64,000 nt of DNA, taken from Prevotella sp. tc2-28 (GTDB taxonomy: Bacteria; Bacteroidota; Bacteroidia; Bacteroidales; Bacteroidaceae). The stretch covers positions 62,001 through 126,000 of the forward strand of contig NZ_FNRE01000008.1 of NCBI RefSeq assembly GCF_900107705.1, written 5' to 3'. Positions 61,650 to 64,000 of this stretch are shown here, one piece after another (within the stretch, counting starts at the first letter, position 1; each line of letters opens with the position of its first letter). The position numbers were made by a program, and so were the translations under genes. The notes beneath the pieces are model-generated. The model had not been told where the DNA came from and searched no databases. It saw only the letters and a list, made by a program, of their open reading frames with translations.

Positions 61650-64000
61650 ATGCAAAAAAGAAGACTACTCTTAGCCATGTTGCTTTGTGCATTTTGGCTA
61701 GTGGGCTTTGCCCAGAATGCAATCAAGGGTACCGTCAAAGACAAGTCTGGCGAACCACTGATTGGAGTTAGCGTTACCTTTGGTAATGGACAGGGAACTG
61801 TCACAGACATTGATGGTAACTTCAGTGTCAACGCTCCCGCCGGAACTCCCATTAAGGTATCGTATGTAGGTTACAAAGCCCAGACTTTGAAGGGCTCTGG
61901 TAACATGAATATCACGATGGAAGAGGACAACACGACGTTGGAAGACGTGGTTGTTGTAGGTTATGGTACGATGAAACGTCGCGACCTGACTGGTGCCGTT
62001 GCCTCTGTAACCGGTGACAAACTGGCTGCCAATCCTGTTGCTAACGTAGCACAGGCTTTGCAAGGTCAGTTACCCGGTGTGAACGTCATGTCTCAGGACG
62101 GTCGTCCAGGTGCTACTATGGCTATCCGTGTTCGTGGTGGTGGTTCTATCACCCAGTCCAACGACCCTTTGTTCATTGTTGACGGTGTTCAGGTTAGCGA
62201 CATCAGTGATATCCCTGCTGACAACATCGAAAGTATCGACGTGCTGAAGGACGGTGCTTCAACAGCCATCTACGGTGCTCGTGGTGCCAACGGTGTTATC
62301 CTTGTAACCACAAAGGGTTCAAAGGGTGATGGCAAGGCGAAGGTTAAGTACAACATGTACTATCAGATAAAGAAGGCTCCAAAGACACTTGATGTTCAGG
62401 ACGCCTACGACTATGTACTTCATAACTGGAGCTATGCGACTTTCTACGGAATGAATGAAGCTGATGGTATTGCTGAGTACTTCGGTTTGGGTTCTCAGTT
62501 TGGCAATCATCTGAATGACTACCGAAACGTTGCAACTCATAACTACGTAGACGATGTTATGCGAACTGCTGGTTCATGGAGCCACGACCTCTCACTGTCT
62601 GGTGGCAATGAGGCAACCAAGTACTATGCCACCGTAAACTACCTGACAGACGACGGTATCCGTATCAAGTCTGGTATGAAACGTTGGAATGCCAACTTCA
62701 AAATTTCGCAAAAGATCACAAAGAATTTGACCTTTGATGCAGACCTGCGTTACAGCGAGATGAAAATCGAAGGTACTAATTTCGACTACGCAGCCGGAAA
62801 CTCCGTTTATGGCTATCGCCCCATCGACAATCCCTTAGGAAAAGACGACAGTTCACTGCTCTCTATGGGTAGCTCAAGCGTTGAGGCTAGCTACAACCCA
62901 TTGTCAATCATCGACAACTACACCAACATCACCACACGCCAGCGTATTCGCGGTATGGGTTCGTTGACTTGGAATGTCATCAAAGGACTCACAGCTAAGA
63001 CTGAGCTATCTCTGAGCCGCAACTGGAGTGAAACAGACTACTGGGATGCAGGAAAATCAACCAACCCATACAATCAGGCACAGTTGACTAAGGGTAATGG
63101 CTATGGTATCCGTTGGGCAACTACGCTGAACTATCAGGTACAAGGCCTTGGCGAGGATCATAACTTGTCATTCCTACTTGGTAACGAAGTGCTGGCTAGT
63201 AAATCAAACAGCAGTAAGATTACCGGCGCAGGATTCCCTTCCGAATTTGACATGGATCGTGCTTTTGGACTGATCAACATGTACAACATGAAGGAAGCAT
63301 ATTATGATCAAACTAAAAAAGTTTCTGATTTCGAAAGCACTATTGGTGAAGCCAAACACACACTTTCTTGGTTCGGCCGTGTCAACTACGATTTCTTAGG
63401 CCGCTACCTTTTCACCGCTACATTCCGTGCGGATGGTAGTTCTAATTTTGCTCCCAACAATCACTGGGGTTACTTCCCCTCAGCAGCTGTGGGTTGGCGT
63501 ATTAACGATGAGCCTTTCATGGCAAACACAAAGGATTGGCTTGACAACTTGAAGTTACGTCTCTCTTTTGGTTCTTCTGGTAACGATGCCATTGATGCAA
63601 GCCTGTGGAAGGAATATTGGGTACCATCAATCGTGTGGAATGGTGACAAGCGTACCGTAACTTTCAAGCCTGGTGACATCCTTGCTAATCCTGACCTGAA
63701 GTGGGAAACCACTGTTAGCCGTAACCTTGGTATTGATTTTGGTTTCTGGAATGGCAAACTTCGTGGTAGCATTGACCTCTACTGGAATACCACCAAAGAT
63801 ATCTTGATGAAGGTGCCTGTTGCTGAGACAACAGGTCACAGCTACCAATACCAAAATGTGGGCAAGACCAGCAATAAAGGTCTTGAACTTGCTTTGTTCT
63901 ATGAGATTTATCGCTCTAAGGATTTGAACATCAGTGTTAACGCCACCTATAACTATAATAAGAATAATGTGGAAGAGGTTGTCGCTGGCGTCAATGCTGA
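61650..64000 (+). CDS. SusC/RagA-family TonB-dependent receptor (partial, runs off the window)
   Basis: 783 codons are visible and the end lies beyond the window. Signal peptide (MLLCAFWLVGFA), carboxypeptidase-regulatory-like domain (about 23-100; IKGTVKDKSGEPLIGVSV), the motif LEDVVVVGYGTMKRRDLTGA, then the TonB plug (PLFIVDGVQVSD, DVLKDGASTAIYGARGANGV) and the start of the beta-barrel. It would import oligosaccharides with a SusD partner, presumably downstream. Its position after the pectinases suggests pectin fragments as substrate. Confidence 0.95.
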   Translation, partial: MQKRRLLLAMLLCAFWLVGFAQNAIKGTVKDKSGEPLIGVSVTFGNGQGTVTDIDGNFSVNAPAGTPIKVSYVGYKAQTLKGSGNMNITMEEDNTTLEDVVVVGYGTMKRRDLTGAVASVTGDKLAANPVANVAQALQGQLPGVNVMSQDGRPGATMAIRVRGGGSITQSNDPLFIVDGVQVSDISDIPADNIESIDVLKDGASTAIYGARGANGVILVTTKGSKGDGKAKVKYNMYYQIKKAPKTLDVQDAYDYVLHNWSYATFYGMNEADGIAEYFGLGSQFGNHLNDYRNVATHNYVDDVMRTAGSWSHDLSLSGGNEATKYYATVNYLTDDGIRIKSGMKRWNANFKISQKITKNLTFDADLRYSEMKIEGTNFDYAAGNSVYGYRPIDNPLGKDDSSLLSMGSSSVEASYNPLSIIDNYTNITTRQRIRGMGSLTWNVIKGLTAKTELSLSRNWSETDYWDAGKSTNPYNQAQLTKGNGYGIRWATTLNYQVQGLGEDHNLSFLLGNEVLASKSNSSKITGAGFPSEFDMDRAFGLINMYNMKEAYYDQTKKVSDFESTIGEAKHTLSWFGRVNYDFLGRYLFTATFRADGSSNFAPNNHWGYFPSAAVGWRINDEPFMANTKDWLDNLKLRLSFGSSGNDAIDASLWKEYWVPSIVWNGDKRTVTFKPGDILANPDLKWETTVSRNLGIDFGFWNGKLRGSIDLYWNTTKDILMKVPVAETTGHSYQYQNVGKTSNKGLELALFYEIYRSKDLNISVNATYNYNKNNVEEVVAGVNA

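Overview
The window looks like chromosomal DNA of a gut or rumen Bacteroidales bacterium, most likely Prevotellaceae (Prevotella/Segatella/Xylanibacter-like). Supporting signs are a SusC/RagA TonB receptor, GH28/GH105/PL1/CE8 pectin enzymes, DUF4924, a BT4734-type VirE_N/DUF3987 protein, the gene order trpB-E-G-D-C-F-A behind a tryptophan leader, and promoters of the Bacteroidetes type (TTTG, about 20 bases, TAnnTTTG). The assignment is by gene content only; there is no rRNA in the window.

Layout. 1-5.3 kb: the 3' part of a very large surface protein of MBG/YDG-like repeats, a lipoprotein with a BIG2-like domain, and a truncated lipoprotein remnant that resembles the start of the T9SS protein PorE. 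5.4-11.1 kb: an accessory segment with two unknown proteins, a Rha/KilAC-type phage regulator, a small protein, a primase-helicase-like protein (VirE_N plus DUF3987) and an M15 peptidase; no integrase is visible. 11.1-24.7 kb (minus): an MFS transporter, an Asp/Glu-racemase-like protein, and an RND efflux operon (adaptor, pump, two unusual envelope proteins, TolC-type channel) behind a CPA2 antiporter. 24.7-28.4 kb (minus): rny, zapA and small conserved genes. 28.5-40.1 kb: rfbA, a sugar-kinase/nucleotidyltransferase fusion, an ECF sigma factor, rpe, fmt, and a lysE-DUF4924-rfbD-prfC-tsaC-clcA operon. 40.3-44.4 kb: a ROK glucokinase, a probable minus-strand small RNA, and a two-gene AAA+ ATPase module with a long structured leader. 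44.5-51.4 kb: a complete trp operon controlled by a leader peptide with three consecutive Trp codons. 51.4-64 kb: a pectin locus consisting of a GH28-GH105-third-domain protein, a PL1 lyase, a PL1-CE8 fusion, and the first two thirds of a SusC receptor.

How the genes work together. The pectin enzymes would cut and de-esterify polygalacturonan and saturate the cut ends (PL1, GH28, CE8, GH105), and the SusC receptor would import the oligomers. The trp genes convert chorismate to tryptophan and are probably attenuated by Trp supply. The rml/kinase genes supply nucleotide sugars.

Two themes stand out. First, short repeats have entered coding sequence in frame at several places: a 113-bp inverted-repeat element in the MFS gene, 9-bp repeats at the starts of trpC and trpF and in the GH105 domain, a GA-rich repeat in trpE, a hexamer repeat in the primase and a 21-bp repeat in the AAA+ ATPase. 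Second, two unrelated accessory operons (rha-primase and AAA+) share a long leader with paired CTTTGA boxes about 80 bases apart.
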